A stretch of 46,345 nucleotides of DNA from Bolinopsis microptera (Eukaryota; Ctenophora; Tentaculata; Lobata; Bolinopsidae): the NCBI RefSeq assembly GCF_026151205.1, contig NW_026971803.1:1-46345 (forward strand). Direction: 5' to 3'. This document shows positions 21,804-34,500 of this stretch, in pieces (the stretch's first letter is position 1; every line of letters starts with the position of its first letter). Under the pieces are notes generated by a model. The model saw only the letters and a program-made list of their open reading frames with translations. It was not told the DNA's origin and ran no database searches. A program made the position numbers and the translations under genes.

Positions 21804-23618
21804 TTAGTCCATATCTTTGTCAGTCCCATCATTCGGAATTAGTTCCAGTTCTTTTTTTTTCTTTAACGTTATAGTTGAGTGGAAATATCCATAGCCTAAA
21901 TACATCAAGACCCCAACAGCAAAGTAAGCGCCGGTCATCAGATGTGCCATTACATCAAGGGAACTGAACAAAACCAGGTTGAAAAATAGACCAATTGCTG
22001 GGATAAACGGTATTCCAGGACACACAAAACCAGGATTTTTCTGAGGCTGGATGTGGTAGGTGGATTTAATGTAGATTAATATCAGTATGTTCATGAACCC
22101 TAGTATTATCATGATTGGAAGACGAACTTTCCAGAAGTGCCATGAGCTCGGCCAGTGAATAAATGCAATGCAAAGCGTAGAAATAACTATGATAATACCC
22201 ATCCAACTGACCACTTTCAACTCTTGATTTTCAATGTACTGAGACTCGAGAGTCTCAATGTCCTGCTGATTCAGGGACGTTAAAGGCTGTTCTTCATTCA
22301 CCACGAATTCGTTTAAAATAAGTTCAGAGGATTCATCAATAACTTCCTTTTGTTTGGAGTAAGAAATAACTACGAGAGTGTGACACACTGCTGCAAAAGT
22401 AATCAATGCCCCTCCTGCGACCAAATGAATTAGGATCTTGTAGGAGAACACTATTGTAAAGAAACTTATCACAACTGTAGCAGAGACTGTGGCAATAATA
22501 GGTACTTTAGAGCACTCAGCCACCAAACCAAGGCAACTGAAAATCAATCCATCATCGGAGAACACCATGAGCCCTCGAGCCAGGGTGGTTAGGGAGCACA
22601 GAGCAACACTTCCAGAAGCAAAAAGAATCGCTGCTACGATAATGTACTTGGGGATTGTGAGCCCGTGTGCCTGCAGAGAACCAGGAATACCCGTACTTTC
22701 GTTAAGGGTATACCAAGGCACCAGGTAGGAAATAGCAGCACTTACTAGTAGATAACATGCAACAGAGATTCCGAAGCTTAAACCTGTTGCAAGAGGTATG
22801 TCTCTTTTAGAATTCTTTGCTTCCGCTGAAAGGCTGACCACAGTTTCGAAACCTGCAAAGGAAACAACCACAACAGCCGCTCCAGTTATGACACCTGAAA
22901 ATCCATAAGGAAACACCCCTCCTCTTCCAGTTTCAGGGTCTGTGGAGTTGGTGAATGTTTTGCTACTGCCATACGTAAATGAAACGATGCAGTACATGGT
23001 CAGAGATACAAAACTAAATACCACTGTGATGGTATTAACAATAGCAACATGTTTGACTCCAATACAGTTGATGATACAGCAAAACAAGATTAAAGCAATC
23101 GCCAACAAGTTGACATTTTCAGCTAAGTAATCCGGAAGAAAAGTACTAGAATACTCAACTTGAAGTTTATGGGCATTACCCTCAAAGATAAACTTGTCCA
23201 TATTCTGTCCAAATCCCACGGCCACCAAACCAACGCCAAGAGCAATTTCCGTCATAATGAACGTTCCCACAAGTCCAGCAGCAAATTCACCCAAAGCAGC
23301 ATACACATATACATAAGCGTTCCCGATACCTTTGTATCTAGCTCCCAAATCCATGTAAGCTAGAACAGTAAATATGAGAACTGCTGCAGCTAAGAGATAA
23401 GATACTACCAATCCAGGTCCAGCAGCCATCTTTGTAACTCCTGGTGTCATAATAAATATTCCCGCTCCCACAATATGAGCCAGTCCCTGCACTGTCAAAT
23501 CGAAAATGTTCAGACATTTCTTTAATTCCTGAGTTTGGAATTTGGGGGAAGATTTCTGGAATAGCCTCTCGAAGAAAGAAGGAGGCTTGCAGTTGTACTT
23601 TTCACAGCAAGATGCCAT
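21804..23618 (-). CDS. Cationic amino acid transporter (SLC7A CAT-like)
   Basis: A 604-residue single-exon membrane protein of the APC superfamily, about the usual CAT length (around 600-650). CAT proteins carry arginine, lysine and ornithine across the plasma or lysosomal membrane. Visible hallmarks are a cytoplasmic N-terminus, the TM1 motif GAGIFIMTPGVTKMAAGPG (the CAT form of GAGI...G), NAYVYVYAALGEF with the conserved glutamate of TM3, GFETVVSLSAEAKNSKRDIP, and LTTLARGLMVFSDDGL. After about residue 450 comes a large loop and three to four more membrane segments, giving around fourteen in all. The C-terminal block (WHFWKVRLPIMIILG, NPGFVCPGIPFIPAIGLFFN) is the CAT-specific domain. It could be an intronless retrocopy or an ancestral single-exon gene. 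Substrate is inferred from family only. Confidence 0.88.
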   Translation of the reverse strand: MASCCEKYNCKPPSFFERLFQKSSPKFQTQELKKCLNIFDLTVQGLAHIVGAGIFIMTPGVTKMAAGPGLVVSYLLAAAVLIFTVLAYMDLGARYKGIGNAYVYVYAALGEFAAGLVGTFIMTEIALGVGLVAVGFGQNMDKFIFEGNAHKLQVEYSSTFLPDYLAENVNLLAIALILFCCIINCIGVKHVAIVNTITVVFSFVSLTMYCIVSFTYGSSKTFTNSTDPETGRGGVFPYGFSGVITGAAVVVVSFAGFETVVSLSAEAKNSKRDIPLATGLSFGISVACYLLVSAAISYLVPWYTLNESTGIPGSLQAHGLTIPKYIIVAAILFASGSVALCSLTTLARGLMVFSDDGLIFSCLGLVAECSKVPIIATVSATVVISFFTIVFSYKILIHLVAGGALITFAAVCHTLVVISYSKQKEVIDESSELILNEFVVNEEQPLTSLNQQDIETLESQYIENQELKVVSWMGIIIVISTLCIAFIHWPSSWHFWKVRLPIMIILGFMNILILIYIKSTYHIQPQKNPGFVCPGIPFIPAIGLFFNLVLFSSLDVMAHLMTGAYFAVGVLMYLGYGYFHSTITLKKKKELELIPNDGTDKDMD

Positions 23619-24224
23619 TATGCTCCTAGAAAAGCTCCCGTAAAACTTGTTGCTTTAAGTCAAGTCTTGAAAGTCATATTATGTTCAACACGTAGCACTA
23701 GCAAAAAAAATAAACAATGCTAAATCAAACAGAATAGAATAGACATATAATATAGATTTAGTCTACTCAATTCGGTGAGATGCCATTATGCTTCAGTAAA
23801 AACTTCTGTGACAGCTCCTGTAAAACTTGTTGCTTTACATCAAGTCTTGAAAGTTATATTTTCAAGTGTACAATGCTTAATGGAACTTGTCAAAATAGAA
23901 TAGACAATTTATAAATTTAGTATACACAATTCGGTGAGATGCCATTATGCTCCTGTAATAGCTTCTGTAAAAGCTCCTGTAGCTGTAAAAATTGTTACTT
24001 ACATCATATTTCGGCAATTCAGAGTTTTCCAAAAGTTTTCTGGAGTTCTAGGGGCTGAAGATTGGTTCTGATGGTCTCTGATGGTTTTCACATTATGTAA
24101 TAGTTCTTGGCCCAAAAACGAAATTGGTTAAATAGTCTAAGGTTTCTAAAATGATCTTTAAGCACATCGTTTTATTATTTAAATCTCCTTTGTATATATT
24201 ATAATTTTCTATTAGAATTCAGGT
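23619..24224. promoter_or_regulatory. Intergenic region of a divergent gene pair with repeated start-codon segments
   Basis: About 606 bp separate the CAT-like start (minus) from the DCTPP-like start (plus), so both promoters should lie here. Three degenerate repeats of about 160 bp are present. The first overlaps the CAT start (ATG complement at 23616-23618) and the others put the same GCATAATGGCATCT context at 23784-23786 and 23943-23945. The upstream ATGs open short frames beginning MAS. One stops after seven codons and would be an upstream ORF if transcribed. Confidence 0.55.
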
Positions 24225-25652
24225 ATGTTTGAATTTAGCACAAACCCTACTATCGAGGTACTTCGAAAAGATTGTGAGATATTCAGATATGAGAAAATGA
24301 AGTGGGGTTCATGGCAAACTGCAAGAAATTTGTTTCTTGCCCTTGTTGGTGAACTAGGAGAACTTTCTACTGATGTTGCTGCTAACGAAGGATTTGCTAA
24401 CCCTAAAGATTGCAGTGACAATGAAGAGGATGAAGAGGATGAAGAAGTTAATGTTGAGAATACCGCAGACAGCAAGGAAAAAGACCCTACAGTAGAAACT
24501 GTTTTGTGTGAGCTTTCTGATGTGTTCAGTTACCTGATATGTTTAGCACAGGAATGTCAAGTTGATCTTGCAATCCCTGATTCATGCAGAAATAGTAAAC
24601 CGTCTTCTAGTTTTTCTGATGTTGCTTGGAATGAGATTGAAGTAACAGCCTTTTATCAGACTGTTAGGATTTCTGAGAAGACTAGCATAATGAAAGATTT
24701 CCTGAGCCTGTGCTTTTCTACTTCCAAACTGAATGATGTTTTTCAATGGATAACTGTTGAAAAGAATCTTAAGAATTTTTCTGTGGATAAGCAGCAAACT
24801 GTTGACAAGATTTTGAAACAAGTTTTCTGTCATGTAGTTGTCATTGCTTCGAAGTATGAGTATGATTTACCGAAATTATTGGAAGATAAGAATGCTATGA
24901 TCGCAGAAAAATATTCTAAGCACATTGGAAGATTAACAAAGGATGATGTTATCGAAAGTCGATATTCAGATCTCCCTAATTTTTACCTTGATGCAGATAC
25001 CCCTGGCCATGATTATCTTCTAGATAAGCCAGTGAACGACTTGAAAGTATCAGCTGATAATCTAGTATGTAAGCTTATGGAGTCAATCGGACTGATCGCT
25101 GAAATATTCCAGTGGGACACAGATGGTACAGAAACTGTTTTCTCCCCAGCAAAGCATGCACATCTGTGCAACCAGCTTTCCATGATAATCAATGTATTAA
25201 GAACTCTCGCCCAAGTTCACAAGATCTCTTTTTCAGATGCATTCAACAAGAAAATGCATAAAAATAGAGCAAAATATCCAGTTGGTAGTAGCAGTGGCAT
25301 TTTCATCAAATATAACGAAATGAAAGGCAAAGTGCCTAACCTCCCCTCTAGTGATGCTTTAGAGTCAGTCCATACATATCAAACAGTTTCAACAATTGGT
25401 GGTGCTGCCATGGCAATGCAATCTTTCGTAGAAGAGAGAAAGTGGCAAAAATACCATAAGCATTCCCGTAATCTGACTTTAGCTTTGTTCGGGGAAATTG
25501 GTGAAGTGATTGAGCTTTTTATCATGAAAAAAGGGACAACTTTTGATCAATGTTTGGGGGATGAACTTTCAGACTGTGTGGCGTACACAGTACAGCTGGC
25601 TAGTTGTTGTAATGTCGACTTAAGTGCAGCCATGACGCATTATTTTCCGTAG
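24225..25652 (+). CDS. Tandem MazG/DCTPP-like protein with four repeats (two degenerate)
   Basis: 475 residues in one exon. dCTP pyrophosphatase (DCTPP1, all-alpha NTP pyrophosphatase fold) cleaves dCTP and modified dCTPs; family members normally have one domain of about 110-170 residues. Here I see four repeats. Repeat 1 (about 3-118) has E43, E46, E96 and D99 in the family's E..E and ELSD motifs, plus an acidic insertion at 54-88. Repeat 2 (about 140-230) keeps DVFQW but lacks the acidic residues. Repeat 3 (about 262-353) keeps AEIFQWDTDG and NRAKYP but has QLSM instead of ELSD. Repeat 4 (about 385-475) has E424, E427, E447 and D450, but stops before the usual C-terminal tail. So two catalytic and two degenerate repeats. 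The ATG follows AATTCAGGT, which could also be an acceptor, so a 5' UTR exon is possible. Catalytic activity is inferred. Confidence 0.82.
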   Translation: MFEFSTNPTIEVLRKDCEIFRYEKMKWGSWQTARNLFLALVGELGELSTDVAANEGFANPKDCSDNEEDEEDEEVNVENTADSKEKDPTVETVLCELSDVFSYLICLAQECQVDLAIPDSCRNSKPSSSFSDVAWNEIEVTAFYQTVRISEKTSIMKDFLSLCFSTSKLNDVFQWITVEKNLKNFSVDKQQTVDKILKQVFCHVVVIASKYEYDLPKLLEDKNAMIAEKYSKHIGRLTKDDVIESRYSDLPNFYLDADTPGHDYLLDKPVNDLKVSADNLVCKLMESIGLIAEIFQWDTDGTETVFSPAKHAHLCNQLSMIINVLRTLAQVHKISFSDAFNKKMHKNRAKYPVGSSSGIFIKYNEMKGKVPNLPSSDALESVHTYQTVSTIGGAAMAMQSFVEERKWQKYHKHSRNLTLALFGEIGEVIELFIMKKGTTFDQCLGDELSDCVAYTVQLASCCNVDLSAAMTHYFP

Positions 25653-26380
25653 TAATTTATTTGTATTTTGTCTTCCAGAAATTCCTAAATTTTTAGAATG
25701 TAGTTTATGTTGACCATTTACCTTATCGGACCTTATTTGGGCAGAGACTACGTGGACATAAATTTGGTTGAAAATAATTATTCACTTTCATTTGGGCTGA
25801 AATTCCCCTTAGCGTCGATGCAATGTCCGACCAAGTAAAATTCGATAAGGTATTTAACATATTTGTAACAGTACCGTTTCATTGGACTAAAATTTATAGA
25901 TTTTTAGCGTATTTTTAGTTTTAATTTTTAACGTATTTATGACTATGTTCAATTTATCAATTACATTATTTTTATTGTTACATTATAATTATTCAATTAC
26001 ATTATTCTATTCATTCTGTCTCATAACTCTCTTAACTGGAGCTGGTTCTGAATGTAAAAATGAAAAAAGTTTCTTTTAAAAAATAAATCCGTCAAAATGA
26101 ACCTGCGCTATCTTCTAGCTATGATCGAAAATGTTTTGATGGACGCTCTGTTACTGATCGTTACTGATAATAAATGAATGGAATGCTGAGTTATTTATTT
26201 GAAAATAAATAGCCATCATAATGAGCTGATCGTATAGTATTTCATAATACAATCTTAGAATGATAATAGTAATTTAATTACAAGGCTGTATTTTATTTGC
26301 TCCCTTTCTATATTTTCGTATATTTTATTTCTCACATTTTTCACATGTCTCACATTCTTCCTATCAGTAGAAGAGTAGAG
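25653..26380. other. Spacer between the DCTPP-like gene and importin-4
   Basis: AT-rich. It contains AATAAA near 26082, a candidate poly(A) signal of the DCTPP-like gene, and presumably the importin-4 promoter. Nothing else recognised. Confidence 0.5.
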
Positions 26381-29300
26381 ATGTCAGCACAGCTTGAGCA
26401 AATTATCGCCCAACTGTTGGTCCCCGACAGCAATGCTATCCAAGCAGCAACGGTTAAACTCAAGGAGTTTTCTAAGGACCCTGCCATTGTACCTGCTCTG
26501 TGTCAAATTCTCAGGTAATTAATTAATTAATTAATTGTTTCTTCAATTTTACTATAAAAATGGAGATTTCACCCCAATTATTTACATTATACACCCTGAA
26601 CACAAAATTGTAGGCTGTAAAATGTTAAGACTTAATATTAGCTGTGTGCTGATATTTGAGACTTAAAAAAGATCAACGTATTTAAAGATAAGCACAGTGT
26701 GTAGATTTCTTTTGATATTTTTAGACCTCCTGCTCCTGGTTGAAATATTCTGGCTTGTTAACAATCTAATTATGAAGTATAATAGTCTATATATCAAGTC
26801 TATTTTATAGTCTTAGAAATTAATAACTACTAAATACTCAGCACATCGGAGAACAACACGATAAGACAGTATGCAGCCACCATACTGCGACAAAAGATTG
26901 AAAGAATTTGGTCAAAACTTGATAACGATCTGAAGAATGGAATCAAGACCATCTGCCTGCAGGTAGCTTCGCTGAATATTTCTTAATAATATTGGAGGAG
27001 GTTATCGACTGGCAAATTGTCGAAACTGCTTCAACGACTAATTTATATATGTAAACTTACAATACCGGCAAATCAATTATTAATTACCATTCTTTGTGAA
27101 GACTTAAACTGTACAAAATACATTGTAAACGTCTAGCGTGTAATTCAGTTACCCTTTTCTTTCTGGTATGTAGCTCAGAAATTCGTGTGTATCGTATTAA
27201 GGTGTATTATAGCTGGTGTAGCCCGCTGTAGCCGTATAAAATCAGATCATTTAAGAATGTAGATATTACTGATTGGGTAGAAATTCTAACTTTCCTTGTT
27301 ACGTACTCGAAAAATGAGACGAGGTAGATATTACTGATTGGGTAGAAACTTAAACTGTACAAAATACATTGTAAACGTCTAGCGTGTAATTCAGTTACCC
27401 TTTTCTTTTTCTCAGAAAATGGCTAGGAGTGGGACACACGCTTAGTAGCTCTTGCCTGTTTAGTCATTCATCCAGTGTTGCTCTCCCCATCGACAGCCTA
27501 ACCGACACTTGGAAAGTAGAAAAGTGCCGTCTCTTGCAGTCATATCAAACATCTCAGGATGCTTTGATCAGAGCGGTGCAACCCCAGGTGCGGTCTGGGA
27601 GAGTTTGGAAGGCAGATGCTCAGCTTCATGAAGCTGAAAGAGACTTGGTGTGTGAGTCAGTGCGAGGTATGGTGCAATCTCTTAGTAGAGCGGGAATTGG
27701 TTTCGGTGATTGGAAGAAGCCCTGGGAGAAGATGTCAGAAAAGGAGCAGCAGAGGGAGGTGTTGGATAGGGTTAAGGAGAACATCAGGAAGGAAAGAGAG
27801 GTGCAGTTGGGTACGTTGGAGATGCAGTCCAGGTGGGGTAATTGGAGAGAGCTGGTGACAAGGACTGACATGAGCTGGCACACGCTCTTCAAGTATGGGG
27901 ACTCATTAATCGGTTTTCTGCTTAGTGCTGTGTATGGCACGCTTGTTACACCAGCTTTAGCATCCAAGTGGAGCGAGGATGAGGATGGGATGTGCAAGCT
28001 GTGTGGTGACAAGTTGGGAACTGTGCCGCATATCCTGGCTGGTTGTCCTGTGGCACTAAGTCAAGGGAGATACCGATGGCGCCACGATAAGGTGCTTAAA
28101 CAAATAGCAGACCAGGTTAAATTCCATTGTGAGCGGAGAGTCAACAAGAGGAAGAGTTCGTGTGTCACTCGGAAAGCCATTGAGTTTGTCCCAGCAGGAG
28201 GGAGGTTTAAGGAGGTGAAGAGGTCGAAAGTCAGTGGGTTTGGGATTCTGAGTGGGGCCACTGATTGGATAGTATTAGCAGACCTGGATGAGCAGCTGAA
28301 ATTCCCGTCGGATATAGCAACGACCAGATTAAGACCAGATTTGGTTCTTTTCTCGAAAGCTTCCAAGAGAGTAATCTGGTGGGAGCTTACAGTACCGTCG
28401 GAAGAGAGAATAGCTGCATCCCATGAGCTGAAGCTTGATCGGTATAACAGTCTACAAGCGGAAATACAAGCTAATGGGTGGTCATGTTTCAGCTTTGCTG
28501 TTGAGGTTGGTGCTAAAGGTGTAGTCGCAGCAAGTTTGGAGTGTGCATCAAGGAAGATTGGTCTGACTGGGAGAGCCCTCAAGAAGTTGGTCAGAGATTG
28601 TGGGAAGGATGCAGCCCATTGTTCAAGATGGATTTATCTGCTGTCTAGGAAAAGAGAGTGGGAGATGAGAGCTGTTTGAGCTTTATGACTTCACCTAACA
28701 GCCAGAGGTGCCATAAGCTAACTCGTCGTAAATCGCGAGCTCTAGCAGGTATCCTCGGGTGATTGTCAGATCAGATGGTGGTCCAAGAGAGACTGCTGGG
28801 GCACCTGACAGAAAACCGTATCGCAATGAAAGCCCCGAAACGGTGTCAGGTTTGTGACTGAAGATTCTGATCAAGCTCAGGGTTGAGTCTACACAGTGTC
28901 GCCACTTGCCGATGCCATTTGATGCGAGAAGACACTGATGTAAGTGGGAAGTTATGTCTAAGAAACAGCGTGTGGTTCGGGTGCCGGTTGAACGCATGTA
29001 AAAGGGAGGGTATATCCGTATTTCGCTGCTAGTGATGCAGTCCTTGGCCCGGTAGCTAAGGCTTCCCCGTTTCTCGCTCATTTGTGCTCCGATGGGCTTG
29101 TGACCTCTGCGGGGGTCAAGTGCAGGATGAGGGACATGGCCGACCAGGAGAAGGTTGTTTTTGGGAGATAGAGCAGGGTTGGTTTGGTGTTGTGCCTTCG
29201 CAGTTTAACTGTATCTTTACCCTACAATACCGGCAAATCAATTATTAATTACCATTCTTTGTGAAGACTTAAACTGTACAAAATACATTGTAAACGTCTA

Positions 29301-31515
29301 GCGTGTAATTCAGTTACCCTTTTCTTTCTGGTATGTAGCTCAGAAATTCGTGTGTATCGTATTAAGGTGTATTATAGCTGGTGTAGCCCGCTGTAGCCCT
29401 ATAAAATCAGATCATTTAAGAATGTAGATATTACTGATTGGGTAGAAATTCTAACTTTCCTTGTTACGTACTCGAAAAATGAGACGAGGTAGATTAAGTA
29501 ATAAAATATTCCCAATATTTGCGATGATCAACATCAAATCTTCATCAGTCTCCAATTATCTGTTAAATTTATAACAGTGTTATACACTTGATCATGTAAC
29601 AGATACCAGGCTTTTTTCTCCAAATCTCATTTAACTAATCAAATGAATTAATTAACTAATTAATTCCTATTCCTGGCAGGTTCTACAAAGTCAAGTAACA
29701 AAAGAAGTGAGAAACTCAGTGACTGCTGTAATCTGTGTTATTACCAAACACGAGTTCAGTTCGTGGCCCGAGCTGCTCAACTTCATCACTGCGGCTTGTT
29801 ACAGTGACAACCTCCCTGCTAAGGAGGTGAGTTGGTTAATATGTTAAATATGTTAAATATGTTAAATATGTTAAATATGGTAAATATGTTAAATATGTTA
29901 AATATGTTAAATATGTTAAATATGTTAAATATGTTAAATATTTTAAAATATTTTGAATATTTTAAATATGTTGAACATGCAACCAGTGCTATTTAGTCAT
30001 GTTATCAGTTAAAGTATATTAATTCGTTTCCTGATAAGAGCCTTTTCGCAACAAACGGGAAAAAACATATAAATTAATTTTACTCTCTTCACAACTTATT
30101 GCCCGTGTAATATATAAGAACTCGACGTACTTTAGTCTTAATCAAGGTTCTAAATTACACTCCCCTCCAGCTGGGACTGTACATGTTGGGAGTAGTATCA
30201 GAGTCTGTGGGGGTGGAGATGGAACCTCACTTTAACTCCATGTTCGAGCTATACGCCAACTGTCTCTCTCACCACAACCAGCCAGAGGTTTGCACGACTT
30301 TTTTTAAATTAAAAAAAAAAAGTTACAAAAATCGTTTCGGTTAGGAGAACTTAGTTGGGAGGGAGAGGGGTGGTCGGTGCTGGGCCGCCTGGTAGATTGA
30401 TAGCTTAATTAATAATTATTGATAACTCTCAAAAGTTTGAGACGAGGTCTACTATAATAAAATTGTAGACTGCACTTATCTCCACTGATTAGGTCGTTTA
30501 ATCTTACGGACAGTTATTATTATTATAAGATACTTGATTGTACCTAAAAACTCTCATCCATTAAATAAACACAGGTGCTGCATCTAACATGTGTTGCCAT
30601 GAGTCAACTCGTTCCTTACCTTGGCTCCAACCATGCTCAGAAGTTTGGTGTTCTTCTGCCTAATGCTATCAATGCTATACAGATATTGCTTGGTAAGAGG
30701 TCTAAATACGATTACTAATGTCTACATTATTTTCGCAAAAATATTCTTAAATAATTCTTTGAAAATGTTATTAAATTTGAAAATGCACACCAAGTGCGGG
30801 CAGATACCATGTCTTCTCGTGGTGTCTCGTGGTGTCTCGTAGTGTATCGTGGTGACGTTTAAACCCCTCAGGCGTGGACGAAGATAAGGCGTGCACCTCA
30901 TTCGAACTATTCGACTCTCTGTTGGAGTGTGAGGTTGCGATTATTGTACCTCATTTAACCTCACTTCTGACACTTTGTTTGGAAGTAACTAAGAACACTG
31001 CATTTGATGATGGAACCAGGGTCAAGTTCATGACATTCTTGAGTTGGTTGGTGTCGACGAAGAAGAAGGCTCTGCAAGTTAGTTCAAATACAAGATGTGG
31101 TCTTTCTTTTGAACTCAAAAAAAATACTTGATAGATAGTTACTAGTACGTAGATGTATTATCGACAATGTTCTCACGAGCTTATGATTAAATCAGTAACT
31201 ACTCAATTAAATCAGTAACCAATCAGTAACCAATCAGTAACCAATCAGTAACCAATCAATTACAGAAACTACAACTGGTAACCACGATCCTTGATGTAAT
31301 CCTACCTCTGATGGCTTGTCCAGATATAGATGAAGATGAAGATACGTCTCAGAATCCTGGATCTTTTGCTGGAAGCGTCCTGGACACTCTAGCTCTCCAT
31401 CTGCCTAGCGGTAATTATTTTGTCGAGTGATTTATCGACCAATTATCAGTTGATTAGAATCTAGATCAAGGTTGGCATGCCTTATTTGATATTTAAGGTC
31501 TTTGAATGGTGGACT

Positions 31516-31547
<32 letters not shown>

Positions 31548-34500
31548 ACTGCTATTGGTGCTACTGGGCTGATTTCTCGCCTCAAATTACTTGTTAGTAG
31601 AAAGTAATAAAGCCCCAAAACATCTCTTAAAATCCACTTTTATCTTGTAATTGATCAGATCTATATTTCGGTGAAAGAAGCAATGGTTTTACATCAAAGT
31701 TATAATTGATCAGTCTTACTTAATCACATGAACTTATCTAATCATCCTACCAAACCTCCCAATCAAGGCCTTATAAGCTTATACCTGACAGATTTTATCT
31801 AATTCTACTAGTTATCATTACATCATCAATTATCTTGAATTGTGAACTCAACTTCATCGCGACTAGCGTTATGTTGTACACGTTTTGCATTCTTTTAAAG
31901 TATAATGAGCCATTCTCCGATCACGAACAATTTGAGCATGAGAAATCTGCTGTTAATCATCTCGTCTAATCATCTCTGTTTATTTAAAACAGTATTATCA
32001 TTAAATTTCCTCTCTTGAACTCTGGACATCCTTATTCGTTCAGATAAGCCACGATAATCACGCTCATCATTCATGTTAGAGAAAAATTTTCGAGTAATAT
32101 GCGTGTAATATTAGAGTAATATTATTAGAGTAATATGGTTTTGCTACTCAAACATATAATTTGAAATTTATAAATTACGTTATTTTTCAGATAAGCTGGT
32201 ACCGATCCTGTACAAGAACTACATCCTACCACTCATGTCATCCGGACAACCTCTCGAGAGGAAAGCTGGTAAGTTTCATTGGTATTGGTTTACTTAATGG
32301 CTTATCTAGCGTCTAATCAGTACTGATTACAACCATCATAGCTAGCCGCATGCCCGGCTGCGCGGAACAAAATTGCGCGAAAAATAGTGTGCTTTTTTGT
32401 CATCGTTGATGTAAAAAGCAAAATGCTAAACCATAGCTTTAAATCGCATGCTTGCGCGGCGCAATTGTAGCCTCTGCGACGTAATAGGTTCTCACTTCTA
32501 GTGATGCAATCTTCACGTCTTGCCATTGTGAGTTTTGCATGCTTAAATATGTATTAATTGTTAAACAATAAACTCTCACTCCAGGATTAACAGCCTTGGC
32601 TGTGGTAGCGGAAGGGACATGCGAGTACATGCTGGAGCACATGATGCAAGATTGTCTCAAGTTGGCCGGTAAATTGGTCTTGGTGGTGTTGATATAATCC
32701 GTGTACAGCGTGCTGTCATAGATTAATTTTCTACTCCTGTCTTGAGTTTTGTGATATAGACCTCTGAGTTGTTTAACTATGGAATGTGCTGCTAGCATTA
32801 GGTAATAACAGCACATATTTTCACAACATTTTGCATTGAATGTGAAACTGATTATCAGGAAATGGGTTATCTGACGAGGCTCCAGAAGTAAGGAATGCTG
32901 CCCTCTACGCTCTGGGTCAATTCGCTGAGCACTTCCAACCCGATATCGTCAAGTACAGCAATGAGGTAAATATTGTTACAGTTTTAACCCTGCTATGGGG
33001 TGGTTCACATATTACGTCATCATTTTTTTGGAACATTTTTACCCCCCCCCCCCTCCGTAATCAGTTTTACACATAGCTATTGAGTCAAAATTACACTAGC
33101 GTAATCATTCGAAACCCCCCCGGCCCCCTCAGCTGATTACGTAATATGTGAACGACCCCAATGGGTTTCGGTGTGATATTGATCGAATACGACACACATT
33201 TTTGGGGTTTTTCTCATTTCAAACCACTATGTCAATCATCTAAAATCTATCACGGAGCCCTTAAAACAACTAACAAAGGATATTTGAAGTAGTAAAACTA
33301 CTACTTTGCAGTGTTGATTAGCCTCGCACAAATATACTGTAAGGTGTACTACATACTAACAGTGATCTGATTCTGCGTCCTTTACAGTATCATCTATATC
33401 ATATTATATAGCTGACTCTAGCATTTACCGATAAATTGCTGCGTAAAATTTAACTTTATTTATTAATCTATTTATACTGAAATTTATCAGATCCTGCCGA
33501 TTCTATGTCAGAAGATCGCGGAGGAGATGAGTACCCAAAGTGCGGCCCTCACCCGAACCTACTACGCTCTGGAGTCCTTCTGTGAGAACATGGGAGAGAA
33601 CATTGTGCCTTATTTGCCGGATCTTGTGGAGAAACTCGTGGTTATGATAGCTCACAGTCCTACTGTTCACGGTTAACACTTATACTTTCTTGTTAATGTT
33701 TATTAACTCGGGTTATGATAGCTCACAGCCCTACTGTTCACGGTTAACACTTATACTTTCTTGTTAATGTTTATTAACTCGTGGTTATGATAGCTCACAG
33801 CCCTACTGTTCACGGTTAACACTTATACTTTCTTGTTAATGTTTATTAACTCGTGGTTATGATAGCTCACAGCCCTACTGTTCACGGTTAACACTTATAC
33901 TTTCTTGTTAATGTGTATTTAACTTGTGGTTATGATAGCTCACAGCCCTACTGTTCACGGTTAACACTTATACTTTCTTGTTAATGTTTATTAACTTGTG
34001 GTTATGATAGCTCACAGCCCTACTGTTCACGGTTAACACTTATACTTTCTTGTTAATGTGTATTTTCAATTAACGTGGAGAAACTTGTGGTTATGATAGC
34101 TCACAGCCCTACTGTTCACGGTTAACACTTATACTTTCTTGTTAATGTTTATTTTCAATTAACGTGGAGAAACTTGTGGTTATGATAGCTCACAGCCCTA
34201 CTGTTCACGGTTAACACTTATACTTTCTTGTTAATGTGTATTTTCAATTAACGTGGAGAAACTTGTGGTTATGATAGCTCACAGCCCTACTGTTCACGGT
34301 TAACACTTATACTTTCTTGTTAATGTTTATTTTCAATTAACGTGGAGAAACTTGTGGTTATGATAGCTCACAGCCCTACTGTTCACGGTTAACACTTATA
34401 CTTTCTTGTGGTTATGATAGCTCACAGCCCCACTGTTCACGGTTAACACTTATACTTTCTTGTGGTTATGATAGCTCACAGCCCTACTGTTCACGGTTAA

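Noticed and set aside
28061-28582. Long antisense ORF opposite the LINE endonuclease (also 27626-28012)
   Set aside because: Shadow frames of the R2/NeSL-type protein; no domain, and the plus-strand frame has clear zinc-knuckle and nuclease motifs.
27058-29494. LTR retrotransposon, because of the flanking direct repeats
   Set aside because: The enclosed gene is the C-terminus of a restriction-endonuclease LINE, with no gag, protease, integrase, primer-binding site or polypurine tract, and the repeats lack TG...CA ends. A long target duplication fits better.
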